The notes under the pieces: model-generated | What the model saw: the letters and a program-made list of their open reading frames with translations, nothing else | What the model was told of the DNA's origin: nothing | Databases searched by the model: none | Shown: positions 51,933 through 61,470 of the stretch, piece after piece | How positions within the stretch are numbered: the first letter of the stretch is position 1 | Layout of the letters: every line of letters begins with the position of its first letter | Assembly (NCBI GenBank): GCA_014654705.1 | Contig: JACVZY010000020.1 | Span: 17,599-81,598 of the forward strand | Length of the DNA stretch: 64,000 nucleotides | Direction: 5' to 3' | Source: Ignavibacteria bacterium | GTDB taxonomy: Bacteria > Bacteroidota > Ignavibacteria > Kapaibacteriales > UBA4661 | Made by a program: the position numbers and the translations under genes

Positions 51933-52994
51933 TTACGCAAACTGTTCCAAAATCCTAACATCATTATCGTACAAAAGACGAATATCATCAATTCCCATGC
52001 GAAGAAGCGTTACACGCTCAATGCCCATGCCCCATGCAAAGCCGGAATATTCTTCGGGGTCAATACCGCCTGCTTTTAGAACGTTAGGATGTACCATGCC
52101 GCAGCCCAAGATTTCAAGCCAGCCGGAGTATTTGCAAATACGGCAACCCTTGCCACCACAAAGAAAGCAGGTAATGTCCATCTCGGCGCTTGGCTCGGTG
52201 AAGGGGAAAAATGACGGACGGAAGCGGTATTGGAGCTCTTTTCCGCCAAGCATCGGACCATAAAACTGCTGGGCAAATGAAACAAGTGTTCCTTTCAATT
52301 CTGCCAGACTGACATTTTTGTCAATATACAAGCCCTCCAGCTGGTGAAATTCCGCCAGCGATCGGGCGCTAATTGCCTCATTGCGATAGACTCGTCCGGG
52401 CATAACGGCGCGGATAGGTGGCTTTTGCGATTGCATCAGGCGTACCTGCACAGGCGAGGTATGCGTTCTAAGCAAGATATCATCGCGCTTGGAGCCGTCT
52501 TTGTTTGTTGCTTCCATGAAGAACGTGTCTTGCATATCCCGCGCCGGATGGTCGGGCGGGAAATTAAGCGCCTCGAAATTATGCAAATCATCTTCCACTT
52601 CGGGACCTTCGGCAACAGCAAAACCCATCCGATTAAAAATCGCCAACATTTCGTCAAGCGTTTGGTTAATCGGGTGCTTCGGTGCATGGCGCAAGCGTCG
52701 ACCGGGTAGCGTTAGGTCAAGCGTGGGCGCGGACACCGCTTGTACGCTTGTTTCTTCAGAAAGTCGCTTGAATTCTGATTCGGCAAGCGTTTTGAGAACA
52801 TTGAGTTCTTTGCCGACCGCCGGCTTGTCTTCTTTGGGAACATCGCGCAGGCGCTCTGTCAGTTCTGCCAATGTTCCTTTGCGAACAAGATGTTTCAGAC
52901 GAAAATGTTCTATTTGGTCTTTGCTCGGCGCCGTGCCGAGACGTTGAAGGTCTTCTTCGATAACCGTGCGGAGGTGCGTAATTTCTTGAAGCAT
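51933..52994 (-). CDS. pheS: Phenylalanyl-tRNA synthetase alpha subunit
   Basis: Class II catalytic subunit, 353 residues, acting with PheT as an alpha2beta2 complex. The N-terminal coiled coil (about 1-95) leads to the catalytic core with [54 protein letters not shown] (motif 2), [16 protein letters not shown] and [14 protein letters not shown] (motif 3). The Cys-rich [12 protein letters not shown] is common in bacterial PheS. pheT is not adjacent here. Confidence 0.97.
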   Translation of the reverse strand: MLQEITHLRTVIEEDLQRLGTAPSKDQIEHFRLKHLVRKGTLAELTERLRDVPKEDKPAVGKELNVLKTLAESEFKRLSEETSVQAVSAPTLDLTLPGRRLRHAPKHPINQTLDEMLAIFNRMGFAVAEGPEVEDDLHNFEALNFPPDHPARDMQDTFFMEATNKDGSKRDDILLRTHTSPVQVRLMQSQKPPIRAVMPGRVYRNEAISARSLAEFHQLEGLYIDKNVSLAELKGTLVSFAQQFYGPMLGGKELQYRFRPSFFPFTEPSAEMDITCFLCGGKGCRICKYSGWLEILGCGMVHPNVLKAGGIDPEEYSGFAWGMGIERVTLLRMGIDDIRLLYDNDVRILEQFA

Positions 52995-53025
52995 AAATGC
53001 AAAATCTGATTAAGTATGTGAGAGA

Positions 53026-53475
53026 TTACTTGGTGTCAAAAGGATCGATGGGGAAGCTCTTTGTTACTATGCTGCGCGTGATACTGTATGTAAGCAAGCC
53101 TATGGGACCCAGCATAAAGGTCAAAAACAAGAAGGGTAGTGTGAACCAGCGATTAATACCGCGCTTTTCAGCATCGGTGCTTATCCACAAGCCTGTCATC
53201 AAATCAAACGCAAGGTAATGCACCCAGCCCGCTAAAAGAGCTTCGGGCATTTGGAAGAGAAGTGCTATTTCGCGTAGGCTCCCGAAGCCGCCCCCGTTCT
53301 GAACTGCGCTACCCATGTAGCGAATAATCAAGTACGCATATAGTGTGCTCAAAAGCAGCACTACCCCACTAAAGGCAAGTGCCCGTGCGTGCTGCCAGCG
53401 CGGCGCAATGACAATAATCACCCAGCCCACAAGAGCAATGGTGCTGGCAAGCGAGAATATCTGCTCGTTGGTCAT
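53026..53475 (-). CDS. ABA4-like membrane protein (DUF4281)
   Basis: Membrane protein of 149 residues with four helices. It shows the ABA4-like pattern: FSLASTIALVGWVIIVIAPR at the start, a GGFGSLREIALLF stretch, GWVHYLAFDLMTGLWI with a conserved His, and FLFLTFMLGPIGLLTY. Plant ABA4 is needed for neoxanthin formation; bacterial members are uncharacterised, and carotenoid work here is only a suggestion. AAGGA precedes the ATG at about 11 bases. It lies between pheS and another small membrane gene, all on minus and closely spaced, so probably one operon. Confidence 0.78.
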   Translation of the reverse strand: MTNEQIFSLASTIALVGWVIIVIAPRWQHARALAFSGVVLLLSTLYAYLIIRYMGSAVQNGGGFGSLREIALLFQMPEALLAGWVHYLAFDLMTGLWISTDAEKRGINRWFTLPFLFLTFMLGPIGLLTYSITRSIVTKSFPIDPFDTK

Positions 53476-53515
53476 GGGGAATCAGTCCTTAAGAGAGTGG
53501 CAGGAAAGAAAAAAT

Positions 53516-53902
53516 TTAGTGCGAGCGAGTAAGGAAGAGACGTGCGGAACTTCCGACCATACCGGAGAGTAACCCCAACAAGGCAGCGAAAAGAAGCGAC
53601 ACCACCATCATTACCCATCCCATGCCGTGTGCGGCATTCCGCGCAATGATGTTTACAACTGCTTCGAGCATCCGTGCGGTTTCTGCCGGGGCAAGAGTAT
53701 AGCTTGTTACCACAAGAATTCCCCATGCTAATATCATTTGCAGCGTACATTCAAGATATGCCCGCGAAGGCAGGAAATATGCGTACACAAGCGGCACCAC
53801 GAGTGCATACTGCCAGCCGATGAGAGCATGAATACCGGCAATGACAATTGTAGCAATCAAAATGTGGGTCGTGTTCAGGCGCAACCAGTAAGGGGTTTGC
53901 AT
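53516..53902 (-). CDS. Small polytopic membrane protein
   Basis: Unassigned protein of 128 residues, starting at ATG 53902 (MQTPYWLRLN); an ATG at 53914 would add four. Four hydrophobic helices are present, near THILIATIVIAGIHALIG, ALVVPLVYAYFL, LQMILAWGILVVTSY and VMMVVSLLFAALLGLL. No family is recognised. It sits 41 bases downstream-adjacent to the ABA4-like gene in the same minus-strand run. Confidence 0.65.
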   Translation of the reverse strand: MQTPYWLRLNTTHILIATIVIAGIHALIGWQYALVVPLVYAYFLPSRAYLECTLQMILAWGILVVTSYTLAPAETARMLEAVVNIIARNAAHGMGWVMMVVSLLFAALLGLLSGMVGSSARLFLTRSH

Positions 53903-53913
53903 ATAGTCGAGCA

Positions 53914-53945
53914 AAAAAGTAGTTTAAGCAAAAAGTAGTTTAAGC
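53914..53945. repeat. Tandem 16-base duplication
   Basis: AAAAAGTAGTTTAAGC occurs twice in a row (53914-53929 and 53930-53945), between rodZ and the small membrane gene. It is probably a replication-slippage duplication in the spacer. Confidence 0.7.
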
Positions 53946-53962
53946 AAAAAGCGGGGAAGTTC

Positions 53963-55114
53963 TTAGTTGTTTCGTCCGGTCTTTCCGTCCACCGGCTTAA
54001 ACACTGTTGTTGGGAGTTTCGGAGGGGCAAGTGTCGGGATAACAGGGTCAATAAGTGTCTTTTGTTGGGGCTTGGGGCGACTCACAAAGCGCGGGCGCGG
54101 CTTTGTGGTGTCATTTTTTGTGAGCGCCGTAGAAGTCACTGCTGCTGTATTCGCTTGTGCGTTTGCGCTTTGTGAAGAAGCCGTCGGCGGAGCAGAAGCC
54201 GTTGGCGAGGAAGTTGTATTTGCGGGGACAGAAGCGGTTTGATTGTTTGTAGGCGCAGTCGTATTTGCCGCAGGCTGACTGCTTGGTGGCGCAGCCTCGA
54301 GGATTCGTGCTAATGCGGGGTTACTGGAAGAGCTGATGACTGTGCCACGTACAGCATCGCGCAGAATACGCACATCTCGCACCACAACACCTTTTTCGCC
54401 GAATTGCTCAAGTGTCCTTCCGTTCAGCGTAAAGGAAACTCCGCCGGCATTGCCAAGCGAAAAGGAAAAACTCCTTGCGGCAGCCCAGCGATAGATTTTT
54501 CCGGCTTCCATGGTAAATTGCTCGTTCCGCTTTTTATCCATAACGATACTCAGCCATGCGTTTTCAATAGCGCGTGCTTCCAGAATCATACTGTCGGAGC
54601 TTTGCGCAAACGACACGGCGGCAGTATCGCGCATAGAAGAAGGCTTCACGGCTTCAGCAATAATGCGAAGCGGGCGCGTGAGCATGGTGTCATCGGCTTT
54701 CCTCGCTACGGGCGGCGCTATCCAGATCAAGTAGCCGACTACTGCGAGCAAACATCCCACCGCAGCATAAATGCCCGCCAGAATACGTTGATTGCGGCGT
54801 TTTTGGTCGGAGAAATATCCGGGAGTAAAGACATTTTCGGGCATTGAAAGCGGCGAGACTTGCTCGGTCGGCTGTGCCTGAAAACGCTGTGCTTCGGGCT
54901 TGTCACCAAGATTAATCTCGGGTTCGGGGATATTCAAAAATTGGGAGTACGTGCGCACAAACGAGCGCATATAGGTAGGCGGTAGCGCTTGAAAATTACC
55001 ATGTTCGATAGATTCAATCACGCGAACACCTATCTTGGTGAGTTTGGAGACCTCATCAATACTGAGATTGCGCTGCTGACGCGCAGAACGGAATATTTCA
55101 CCGACAGCGTTCAT
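53963..55114 (-). CDS. rodZ: RodZ-like cell-shape protein
   Basis: Bitopic inner-membrane protein of 383 residues that couples MreB to the wall machinery in other bacteria. A cytoplasmic HTH domain (about 1-75: IFRSARQQRNLSIDEVSKLT, MRSFVRTYSQFLNI) is followed by a linker, one membrane helix (about 110-130: YAAVGCLLAVVGYLIWIA) and a periplasmic DUF4115 beta domain (about 180-265). The end is a Pro/Ala/Thr-rich, probably disordered tail with a basic patch (PRPRFVSRPKPQ). mreB is not in the window. It is the first gene of the minus-strand run towards pheS. Confidence 0.85.
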   Translation of the reverse strand: MNAVGEIFRSARQQRNLSIDEVSKLTKIGVRVIESIEHGNFQALPPTYMRSFVRTYSQFLNIPEPEINLGDKPEAQRFQAQPTEQVSPLSMPENVFTPGYFSDQKRRNQRILAGIYAAVGCLLAVVGYLIWIAPPVARKADDTMLTRPLRIIAEAVKPSSMRDTAAVSFAQSSDSMILEARAIENAWLSIVMDKKRNEQFTMEAGKIYRWAAARSFSFSLGNAGGVSFTLNGRTLEQFGEKGVVVRDVRILRDAVRGTVISSSSNPALARILEAAPPSSQPAANTTAPTNNQTASVPANTTSSPTASAPPTASSQSANAQANTAAVTSTALTKNDTTKPRPRFVSRPKPQQKTLIDPVIPTLAPPKLPTTVFKPVDGKTGRNN

Positions 55115-55472
55115 GAACAGGTAGAAACGGTGCGTAAAAGGGGTGCTTCCAAGGGATTATCACAATAGCACACTATTCCAATATACAAAAATCTTACCAA
55201 ATTTTTGCCAAAAACATAACGGATAGGTACTGTACTGCAACAAGCCTGTATGCGGATTAGAAGGCAGAAATTACCTCAAACCACAAAAAAAGAATTGGAT
55301 AGTTTTTTGATTCTTTCGTATTATCCACTTCGCCGTCTCTACAGCAAAGCCCTGAGGCAATGAAAAAAAGGTTGAAAAACTCCTTGCAGTCGGTTGTATT
55401 GCTGCGTAAATTGGTAAATTGTTACAGTCCTCAAATTATCTTCTCTTGACTGCCTGTCTTTGATTCTTGCTC
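55115..55472. other. Divergent promoter region, no gene seen
   Basis: A 358-base spacer between rodZ and the CPBP protease gene, AT-rich. The minus strand carries TATATTGG-like elements about 60 bases before rodZ, with a TTTTTGG about 22 bases upstream, a spacing that is rather long for a promoter. I see no small frame or RNA gene. Confidence 0.5.
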
Positions 55473-56666
55473 ATGAATGAACCACCACATAACGCTTTTC
55501 CCCTTGACGAGGAACGTGCAGACGAGCGTTCTCAGAACAATAATTCATACGTTCCCTCGGGTGATGGTGCTCTTGATACACCACTTCCAAGCACAACACC
55601 GAGCGTGGACGCGTCATCCATGACGCAGCCAACGCCAACCGGAGATTCTGAGGCTTCTCAAGAGAGTAACATCTTTTCTAATACTCCTTCAGCTACGCCT
55701 TCTGCCGTGCCAGAGCAAGCCCATGAGGAAATATCCGAGAAAAATGGTGTTTTCGTTGATGTGCCGGAAATTCCCGCAGCGAAGGAAGAACCATTTGCTC
55801 ATGCAAAATATGGTTTTGCGGCAGTGGTCAGTATTTTCTTGATGTACCAGTTTGCGGGCGGGGCGCTGCACTCTGCGGCGCGAAATCACTCTGGCGCGTT
55901 TGAAATTGTCCTTCAAGGTCTTGGTCAACTACTCTTCATGCTCACACCGTCAATCATTGTCATGCGGTATTCGCCGCTCAAGATGCAAGGACTTACGCGT
56001 TCCGGCGGTGAAGTAACGGCGTTACAGTGGGCATTTGGATTGTTGGGAATTTTCGGTATACAAATTTTCGATGCTGGATTTATTGCGCTGCAAGAACGTC
56101 TGGTGCCATCGTTTATGATGCCTGTTTATCAGCAACTACGGGCATGGTCGGATATGGTCGAGCAGTTCTATCGCACGTCATTTGCCGGCACGACTCCGTG
56201 GGAAGCTGTGCGGGCACTGCTCATCGGTGCGGTTGTGCCGGCGTTTGCAGAAGAAATTTTGTTTCGTGGTCTGCTCCAGCGCTCACTCGAAGAAGTCTAT
56301 CCTATTCGCCGCGCCATTGTTGTAACAGCAATAATTTTCGGCATTTTGCATTTCAATCCGCTTTCTGTCCTGCCTCTTATTTTGATTGGCGCATATCTGG
56401 GATTTTTGGCATATTACACCCAAAGTCTAGCACTTCCGATTGTCGCTCATTTTTTGAATAACGCTATTGCTATTGTTGCTCTGTACGCGCCAAGTCAGGG
56501 CGTAGAGATGTCTCCTTACGGAATATCTCTGGGACGCGCTTTGCTGCTTGCGTTCCTAGGCGCGATACTCTTGGTGGGTGCATATCTACTGATGCGACGG
56601 CTTACCCCTCAAATGCCAATGACGATGGCGCAGCGCAATAATCCGCTTGAAACAAGCGTAGCATAA
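55473..56666 (+). CDS. CPBP-family intramembrane metalloprotease
   Basis: Rce1/CAAX-like membrane protease, 397 residues. An acidic, Ser/Thr/Pro-rich cytoplasmic N-terminus (about 1-110) is followed by about eight helices. The metal motifs are EEILFRGLLQR (E-E-x-x-x-R), FGILHFNPL (F-x-x-x-H) and AHFLNNAIA (H-x-x-x-N). Bacterial homologues serve in bacteriocin self-immunity or processing of membrane proteins, but the substrate is unknown here. I chose ATG at 55473; a TTG two codons earlier is unlikely. The disordered N-terminal tail is long for the family. Confidence 0.9.
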   Translation: MNEPPHNAFPLDEERADERSQNNNSYVPSGDGALDTPLPSTTPSVDASSMTQPTPTGDSEASQESNIFSNTPSATPSAVPEQAHEEISEKNGVFVDVPEIPAAKEEPFAHAKYGFAAVVSIFLMYQFAGGALHSAARNHSGAFEIVLQGLGQLLFMLTPSIIVMRYSPLKMQGLTRSGGEVTALQWAFGLLGIFGIQIFDAGFIALQERLVPSFMMPVYQQLRAWSDMVEQFYRTSFAGTTPWEAVRALLIGAVVPAFAEEILFRGLLQRSLEEVYPIRRAIVVTAIIFGILHFNPLSVLPLILIGAYLGFLAYYTQSLALPIVAHFLNNAIAIVALYAPSQGVEMSPYGISLGRALLLAFLGAILLVGAYLLMRRLTPQMPMTMAQRNNPLETSVA

Positions 56667-56738
56667 AAGCACGACCGCATAGAATAGAACAACAATAAAT
56701 AACTTCACATTTCTCGAACATTTTCTTCAGACAACCCC

Positions 56739-57659
56739 ATGATGAGAAACACTTTTCCCATGTTACGGCTCTTGGCGGGAGCGCTCGTGATAACGCTTGC
56801 CATCGGTCTTGCAGACTGCACCAAAGGGAAGCGCGACGACGACCCGATAGACGACCCGCAGCTATCAAGCAAATCACGCGAAGAGCTTGCCGAAGAAGTA
56901 CGCCGTCTGACCATTACCGCAAGCGAAAAAGACAGCCTTTTTAATGAAGTGGTCGAGACGACTAAATTCATCAGCGAGGTCTATACTGAAATTTCCTCGC
57001 TCTCCGGCGAACTGAACACACGCGGCGTAGAACAAAAATCGCCCGATTATCGTCAGGAAATCACTAAAAAAATCCAGCTTCTTTCCAAAAAGATGTCGGA
57101 CAATGAGAAGCGTTTGAAGGAGAACCAATCACGTATCCAAGAACTCAAGAAAAGCAATACTAAATTTGCAAATCAAATTGCCAGCTACGAGCAGGTTATA
57201 GCCGACTTGAACGTGATTATTCAAACACAAAAAGAGGAAATTGGTGGCTTGAATGTGAAGGTGGCTGAACTAAGCGGTAAAGTAGCCTCACTTACAGAGG
57301 AAAAAGCTGTGCTGAATGAACAAGTCTCGACGATGACCGAAGAAACGAACACCTGTTACTACGTCGTCGGGACGCAAAGTTTTCTGGAAGCAAATAAAAT
57401 CGTCGACCGCAAAGGTGCTGTGCTCGGCTTTATCGGCGGGCAACGTGTCCCGAACAGTAATCTGAACATGAGCGCTTTCACGGCTATCAACATCACGCGC
57501 CAAACCGAAATTGGCTTGCCGGGTACCCTCAATGAAATTGTTTCCTCACATAATCTTCAATACGTGAAGGTATCGGAAGACAAAAAGAAACTTACGATTA
57601 CCGACCCAAAAAAATTCTGGCAAACCTCGCGGTACTTGATTGTCATTATTGACGGATAA
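56739..57659 (+). CDS. Coiled-coil lipoprotein
   Basis: Exported protein of 306 residues with a signal peptide and a lipobox-like IGLADC (Cys about 27). Residues about 45-200 form a long coiled coil (EKRLKENQSRIQELKK, EEIGGLNVKVAELSGK, VASLTEEKAVLNEQVST). A beta-rich tail of about 100 residues begins YYVVGTQSFLEANKI and includes RKGAVLGFIGGQRV, then an Asn-rich loop and a Phe/Trp-containing end. Many Bacteroidota have similar lipoproteins of unknown function. Possible roles are envelope spacing or assembly. A terminator follows. Confidence 0.8.
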   Translation: MMRNTFPMLRLLAGALVITLAIGLADCTKGKRDDDPIDDPQLSSKSREELAEEVRRLTITASEKDSLFNEVVETTKFISEVYTEISSLSGELNTRGVEQKSPDYRQEITKKIQLLSKKMSDNEKRLKENQSRIQELKKSNTKFANQIASYEQVIADLNVIIQTQKEEIGGLNVKVAELSGKVASLTEEKAVLNEQVSTMTEETNTCYYVVGTQSFLEANKIVDRKGAVLGFIGGQRVPNSNLNMSAFTAINITRQTEIGLPGTLNEIVSSHNLQYVKVSEDKKKLTITDPKKFWQTSRYLIVIIDG

Positions 57660-57703
57660 AAAAGGAACCGCAAGCGCTTGTCCGCTTAGCAGCGAAAACA
57701 GAA

Positions 57704-57736
57704 AAGCCCCTTCATCATTTCGTAATGAAGGGGCTT
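57704..57736 (+). terminator. Terminator of the coiled-coil lipoprotein gene
   Basis: AAGCCCCTTCAT and ATGAAGGGGCTT form a perfect 12-base stem with a 9-base loop, followed by CTTATTG. T content after the stem is modest. Confidence 0.8.
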
Positions 57737-57877
57737 CTTATTGCGGTAATGCCGTGCTGAAAATGTTCGGGTGAATGTTCTGGCGAATTTTCAAACATTT
57801 TTTCTGTAAATTACGACCAATGACACCAACAATTCATTTTGTGTTCAATTTGTTAGACTATTCCTTCGGAGATTCCA

Positions 57878-59668
57878 ATGGCAAAAGCGTCCGCATCGAA
57901 ATCGAAGAGCGCCTCTACGAAGAGCGCATCACAAAAAACTCCTTCCCAAGCCGCGCCCAAAGCGCAATCGAAGGCACCCGCGTCTGCTTCAGTGAAAGCA
58001 TCGGTAAAAGCATCGGCGAAAACGCTTGCCGTCAAAAAAGTAGCGCCCTCTAAAAAAATAGCTCCGGCGAAAGCAGCATCTGCGAAAGCAACAAAAGCAG
58101 TTCCTGCTAAGAAAGCCACCGCACAAAGCTCCTCGGCTACGAGTATTTATCCGTCACAGACAACATCTCCGCTTGTAGAAGCGTACATGGGCAAAAAGAC
58201 TCAACTGAAAGTGGGTAATAAAATTCATCGCACCAAGATTCTATGCACCTTTGGTCCGGCGATTGCCTCGAAAGAAAAAGTAAAACAACTGCTCGAAGTC
58301 GGCGCAACAGCTTTCCGACTCAATATGTCGCACGGCTCACATGAAGTTCATTTGCAAGCGATGGAGATTATTCGCGCGGTCGAAAAAGAACTTGGCGTTC
58401 ATATCCCCATTCTTGCCGATGTGCAGGGTCCGAAACTGCGCGTGGGCGACCTGACAAGCGGCGCTATCAGCATTGTGAACGGAACCGATATTTTTCTTGC
58501 CGACGAAGCCGTCTGGATAAAACGCGGCAAGCCCGATGATATTATTCCCGTGCGCTATCCCACGTTTGCAGAAGATGTCAAGCCCGGCAGTATTGTTCTC
58601 TTTGATGATGGTTTGCTGAAAATTAAAGTCCGCGATAGCAAGGATAAAGTCGTCCGGGCAATCGTCGAAAACGGCGGCTTGCTGAAATCCCGCAAAGGCA
58701 TCAATATGCCAGACGTACATGTGAGCCAGCCTGCGATGACCGAAAAGGATAAAAAAGACATCATTTTTGCGATTCAGAACAATGTAGATTACATAGCACT
58801 TTCCTTTGTCCGCACAGCGGAAGATGTACAAAATTCTAAGGACTACATCAAAAAACATGGCGGTACACAGTGGATTATCGCCAAAATTGAGAAACCACAA
58901 GCGTTGGAGAACATCAAAAGCATTATTGATGTTTCCGATGGCATCATGGTTGCGCGAGGCGATATGGGCGTGGAAATCCCGGCAGCCCGCGTACCGATTG
59001 AGCAAAAGCGCATCATTACGCTCTGCAATGACCAAGCAAAACCCGTCATCACAGCAACGCAGATGCTGGAGTCCATGATTCAAAATCCGCGTCCCACCCG
59101 CGCTGAAGCTAGCGACGTATCGAATGCCGTTTTTGACGGAACCGATGCAGTTATGCTTAGTGCGGAAACCAGTGTGGGTGCGTATCCGGTAGAAACAGTG
59201 TCGTATATGCGGACGATATGCGAAGAAGCAGAAGCTGAACTTTTCCGTACACAGGAAATTTCCAAAAAACGCGCAGAAGCTGCTCTCGACATCAATCTTC
59301 CTGATGCCCTTGCTGATGCCATATCCGGCGCAGTTGGCACTGTTATTCGAGAAATGAAAATTGATGCTATTGCTGCTGTAACCACTACGGGCAAAATTGC
59401 TCGCTACATGGCATCGCGTAAGTTTGTGCTACCTATTTTTGCTTTCACTCCCAGCGCGTCGGTATCGCGGCGTGTGAGCCTGCTTTGGGGCGTTCAGGCG
59501 GTGCAGGTCGGCGAGACCGAATCTACCGACGAGGCGATTGAATCCGTCAAAGAAGCGCTCGTGAGTCGAAACTATCTCAAGCCGGGCGCGACGGTTGTTA
59601 TCTCCATTGGTCGCCCGCTCAAAGCCCGTTCCAAAACGAATATGCTCTGTATCGAAAAGCTGAAATAG
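57878..59668 (+). CDS. pyk: Pyruvate kinase with a histone H1-like Lys/Ala N-terminal tail
   Basis: Glycolytic enzyme that makes ATP and pyruvate from phosphoenolpyruvate, 596 residues against about 470 for typical PykF. GGAG at 57868-57871 precedes the ATG at a good distance, so the extension belongs to the gene. Residues 1 to about 112 are rich in Lys, Ala and Ser with no Asp or Glu until about residue 101, like histone H1-type tails. The kinase fold then begins (KIHRTKILCTFGPA). It has FRLNMSHGSHEVH, VQGPKLRVGDL, VARGDMGVEIPAARV, ATQMLESMIQNPRPTRAE and the full C-terminal domain. The tail may bind DNA, RNA or polyphosphate; I infer this only from composition. Confidence 0.95.
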   Translation: MAKASASKSKSASTKSASQKTPSQAAPKAQSKAPASASVKASVKASAKTLAVKKVAPSKKIAPAKAASAKATKAVPAKKATAQSSSATSIYPSQTTSPLVEAYMGKKTQLKVGNKIHRTKILCTFGPAIASKEKVKQLLEVGATAFRLNMSHGSHEVHLQAMEIIRAVEKELGVHIPILADVQGPKLRVGDLTSGAISIVNGTDIFLADEAVWIKRGKPDDIIPVRYPTFAEDVKPGSIVLFDDGLLKIKVRDSKDKVVRAIVENGGLLKSRKGINMPDVHVSQPAMTEKDKKDIIFAIQNNVDYIALSFVRTAEDVQNSKDYIKKHGGTQWIIAKIEKPQALENIKSIIDVSDGIMVARGDMGVEIPAARVPIEQKRIITLCNDQAKPVITATQMLESMIQNPRPTRAEASDVSNAVFDGTDAVMLSAETSVGAYPVETVSYMRTICEEAEAELFRTQEISKKRAEAALDINLPDALADAISGAVGTVIREMKIDAIAAVTTTGKIARYMASRKFVLPIFAFTPSASVSRRVSLLWGVQAVQVGETESTDEAIESVKEALVSRNYLKPGATVVISIGRPLKARSKTNMLCIEKLK

Positions 59669-59807
59669 ATTCGGTAAACATGGTACAAATGCCGATAAAA
59701 TGTTTTTCTTCAGCTTGAATGCTTTTATCGGACTGTCCACTTCGATGACCTCTGCTCAGATTGCTTTTATATTGCTCTAGGTGCTGTATCATCCAAAAGA
59801 ATACCCA

Positions 59808-61415
59808 ATGACCGCAACCAAAGACCAAAACCTCGTTCACGCTACAAAACCTCAGCTTCTGGCATTCGTGCAAGGCATTATCGGCTATCCGATTGATACC
59901 TATGCCATTGTAGCTGTCTTGGAAACCTACGGACTGCGCGATGTTGATGCCCGCGAGCGCTTTGGCGTAGAAAATGTCTTTGACTTGGCAGATGATCTAT
60001 TTGCAGAATTTCAGATGCGGGCAAAACGCTATCCGCATATTCCGGAACACTCGAAAAAGAAGGCTGTTCCCGCGTGGCAAAAGTTTGTACTGTTCTACGC
60101 GCGAGGCTTATTTTCTAACGCACCGTGGGCGCTGCAAATCGCTTCCTTGCTGCTTTTTGGTTATGCTTTTGGTATTTATGCAAAGTTTGACGGCAAGCAA
60201 GTGACCGTTGCCGGGGTGGGCATGATGCTCAGTTTTCTGGTGAGTGGTGGTTTTGTACAGGCTCTGGGGAGAATGGCTTCGTTCTATAACGGGCAGGGCA
60301 GCTATGCGCTCACGCGCCAAGCATACTATCGCATTTGGACGCTTGGGGTAGCTGCAATGGTTGTGTCGGCGTTCTTGCTTGATGGGATTAACTGGTTTAT
60401 TCCTCTTTTTCCCGAAGATTTTTTGATGATTGGGCTGGCGTACTACGTCTGCTGCGGTGTCATGTCGCTTTCGCTCACGTTGTTTTATACGTTCAATAAA
60501 CACGCGGGCTTGCTCTTTTCCACGCTGGCGGGCGTGTGCGCAATGATTCTTGTGATGGAGTTCACACCCCTCAGCATATACGTGGCGCACTGGACAGGCT
60601 TCCTTGTAACGACGGCGGTGGGCTTTACTTGGATTCATTATATCCTCAAAAAACTCACCGCCTCAATGAGTAAGCAACAACGCGATGTGCAGCTGCCACG
60701 CTTGTCGGCATTGTTGCCGTCGGTTGCGCCGTATTTTCTGGCAGGAACATTATATTTTGCATACTTGCTTACCGATAGGCTCGTGAGCTGGTCGCTCACC
60801 CCCGATGGCATTTCCCTAAAACTCTGGATTCATGCTGGGTACGAGATGCTTCTTTTGTGGGCGTTTGGTGCATTTTCCTTCATGCTGCCGCTCTTGGAAT
60901 ATATCGGCGATGATTTTGCGGTAAGGATTCAGCGCACACAGGAACGCTTCACCATTCGCAGCCGCACCGAGCACAATAACAGTTATATTGACCGCTATAT
61001 GCAATACTGGCTCATGGTGGTCGGAATGTCAATTCTCGTCGGATGCAGCGTTTATGCAGTGTATATCCTTACGCGCACCGCCGCCACCGATGCTATGTTT
61101 CAGCGAGTCCTGAACGCCACGCCAACGCTGGCGCGTCAGGTCATTGTCTGTGGACTTATCGGATACAGCCTCATGGTGTGGGGGCTGATGAACAACATCA
61201 TTCTCTACACGCTCTCTCGCCCCTTCGATGCCGTACGGTCATTTCTCTGGGCAATAGCAGCAAATGCAGTACTGGGCTTTTGGCTGACACGATCGTTTGG
61301 CTATTGGTATAGTGTGGTCGGGATGACGTTCGGAGCGCTCATCTTTGCAGCATTTACTACCCGTGCGGTTGTGCGGGCGCTCCGCCAGATGGATTACAGC
61401 TGTTATGCGGCTTAA
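59808..61415 (+). CDS. Polytopic membrane protein, function unknown
   Basis: Integral membrane protein of 535 residues from the ATG at 59808; GTG at 59781 would add nine. Residues 1 to about 95 are a soluble helical domain (FVQGIIGYPIDTYAIVAVLE, GVENVFDLADDLFAEFQMRA). About 12 helices follow, in an order that loosely recalls MATE/MOP flippases such as PelG or Wzx, but I find no diagnostic motif. Charged loops between helices (IQRTQERFTIRSRTEHNNSY) stand out. Its neighbours are pyk and tsaD, both housekeeping, so context does not help. A transporter is likely, but its cargo is not inferable. Confidence 0.65.
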   Translation: MTATKDQNLVHATKPQLLAFVQGIIGYPIDTYAIVAVLETYGLRDVDARERFGVENVFDLADDLFAEFQMRAKRYPHIPEHSKKKAVPAWQKFVLFYARGLFSNAPWALQIASLLLFGYAFGIYAKFDGKQVTVAGVGMMLSFLVSGGFVQALGRMASFYNGQGSYALTRQAYYRIWTLGVAAMVVSAFLLDGINWFIPLFPEDFLMIGLAYYVCCGVMSLSLTLFYTFNKHAGLLFSTLAGVCAMILVMEFTPLSIYVAHWTGFLVTTAVGFTWIHYILKKLTASMSKQQRDVQLPRLSALLPSVAPYFLAGTLYFAYLLTDRLVSWSLTPDGISLKLWIHAGYEMLLLWAFGAFSFMLPLLEYIGDDFAVRIQRTQERFTIRSRTEHNNSYIDRYMQYWLMVVGMSILVGCSVYAVYILTRTAATDAMFQRVLNATPTLARQVIVCGLIGYSLMVWGLMNNIILYTLSRPFDAVRSFLWAIAANAVLGFWLTRSFGYWYSVVGMTFGALIFAAFTTRAVVRALRQMDYSCYAA

Positions 61416-61470
61416 TTACCTGTTGGCAACATATTTATCCTCGTGAATCCAAGTTCCAACATCACACTCA

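Noticed and set aside
53180..53188. Exact TTATCCACA (E. coli DnaA box) inside the ABA4-like gene
   Set aside because: A single copy within a coding sequence, far from dnaA, expected by chance.
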